Source of the DNA: a virus
Virus record (IMG/VR): IMGVR_UViG_3300042876_000418
Location: 25,962-89,961 of that record
Length of the DNA: 64,000 bases
Direction: 5' to 3' (one strand)
Below are positions 63,608-64,000 of the stretch, in pieces. Numbering within the stretch: position 1 is the stretch's first letter; every line of letters starts with the position of its first letter. A program made the translations under genes and the position numbers. The notes under the pieces were generated by a model. The model did no database searches, was not told where the DNA came from, and worked only from the letters and a program-made list of their open reading frames with translations.

Positions 63608-64000
63608 TTATTGGCCAACCGTCAAGGCCTCGCTTGCGGATAGTTCAACATCCCAAAACGCAGCGTGCTGCATTCCACCAATTTGACGATCTACACCAGC
63701 TTTCGCCGCAAGTTGCACCTGAAAAACTGGATATGTCCATGCCGCGACGGTCGGATCAATAGACATGGCGTTATCTAATAATCCGTTTAGATAGCTAGTC
63801 AGCCTGTTTTCCGCTATGTTCCATGCATATATCAAACTAAACCAGTTGTTGCCTACCTTTGCGGCAAGGTTTGGATTTGCTCCATATCCAGGCCATCGCT
63901 GTGTGCTGGTCCATACCGGGTTATTTAAAAACGATTCTCCGCCGCATTTATACGAAAAAGATTGGTCTTCCGTGCTCCCGTCCCCATCAACTGCGCCGAT
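63608..64000 (-). CDS. LamG-like tail protein, C-terminal 130 aa (cut by window edge)
   Basis: The frame is open from the window edge: ...GDGSTEDQSFSYKCGG, KVGNNWFSLIYAWNIAENRL, SYLNGLLDNAMSIDPTVAAW and MQHAAFWDVELSASEALTVGQ, a pattern typical of LamG/concanavalin-like domains. It probably belongs to a tail or fibre protein encoded beyond the window. No start is visible inside. Confidence 0.65.
   Translation of the reverse strand: MGAVDGDGSTEDQSFSYKCGGESFLNNPVWTSTQRWPGYGANPNLAAKVGNNWFSLIYAWNIAENRLTSYLNGLLDNAMSIDPTVAAWTYPVFQVQLAAKAGVDRQIGGMQHAAFWDVELSASEALTVGQ

Overview
The window is almost entirely the genome of a temperate tailed bacteriophage, most likely a long-tailed siphovirus, or a phage-plasmid. 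It carries a portal, prohead protease/scaffold, major capsid protein, tail tube, tail-assembly chaperones, a 1219-residue tape measure, Dit/hub-like tail proteins, an endolysin, a tyrosine integrase and a ParA partition module with iterons. No rRNA, tRNA, CRISPR array or ordinary host housekeeping gene is visible. Promoters are sigma70-like with 16-18 bp spacers and Shine-Dalgarno sites are strong, so the host is a bacterium. The small protein at 31747 resembles a family I associate with Chloroflexota (Anaerolineae), but that host call is tentative. No terminase is recognisable, and both window edges cut through genes, so the genome continues outside the window.

Layout. 1-764: a gene fragment and one unknown gene on the minus strand. 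1.0-7.4 kb (+): small early/accessory genes, the ParA + ribbon-helix-helix partition pair and 11-bp iterons. 7.4-19.6 kb (-): putative lysis/membrane proteins, LamG protein, hub and Dit-like tail proteins, tape measure, tail-assembly chaperones and tail tube. 19.7-21.0 kb (-): a structural connector candidate. 21.1-22.8 kb (+): a short early operon containing a gene with two nonsense codons, followed by two small-RNA-like units. 23.0-27.5 kb (-): a glycosylation-like cassette (three-domain glycosyltransferase, SAM methyltransferase, third sugar-related protein). 27.5-43.3 kb (+): a long early/middle region with many small overlapping genes, an SSB-tail protein that needs a frameshift, a ParB remnant cut by a TnpB element, a DNA methyltransferase and a DndC-like protein. 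43.4-46.0 kb (-): small genes and a three-AP2 HNH endonuclease. 46.1-64.0 kb (-): capsid, protease, ferritin, zincin-like proteins, head-morphogenesis protein and portal (both with inteins), endolysin, tail fibre, integrase and a partial LamG protein.

How it works together. Minus-strand genes build, decorate and release the particle. Plus-strand genes look like early, replication, modification and maintenance functions. Plus-strand operons start from promoters whose spacers share an AGTGTATTAC-like motif and often a GTTC-TGGAGG-GAAC Shine-Dalgarno hairpin. Several minus-strand late genes instead sit behind a compact unit of extended -10 promoter, short RNA and intrinsic terminator, which suggests attenuation or antitermination, or small RNAs.

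The most striking feature is the intein in the head-morphogenesis gene (54384-55622). Its homing endonuclease is encoded on the opposite strand, in exact codon register, and fills precisely the position between the N- and C-terminal splicing blocks.
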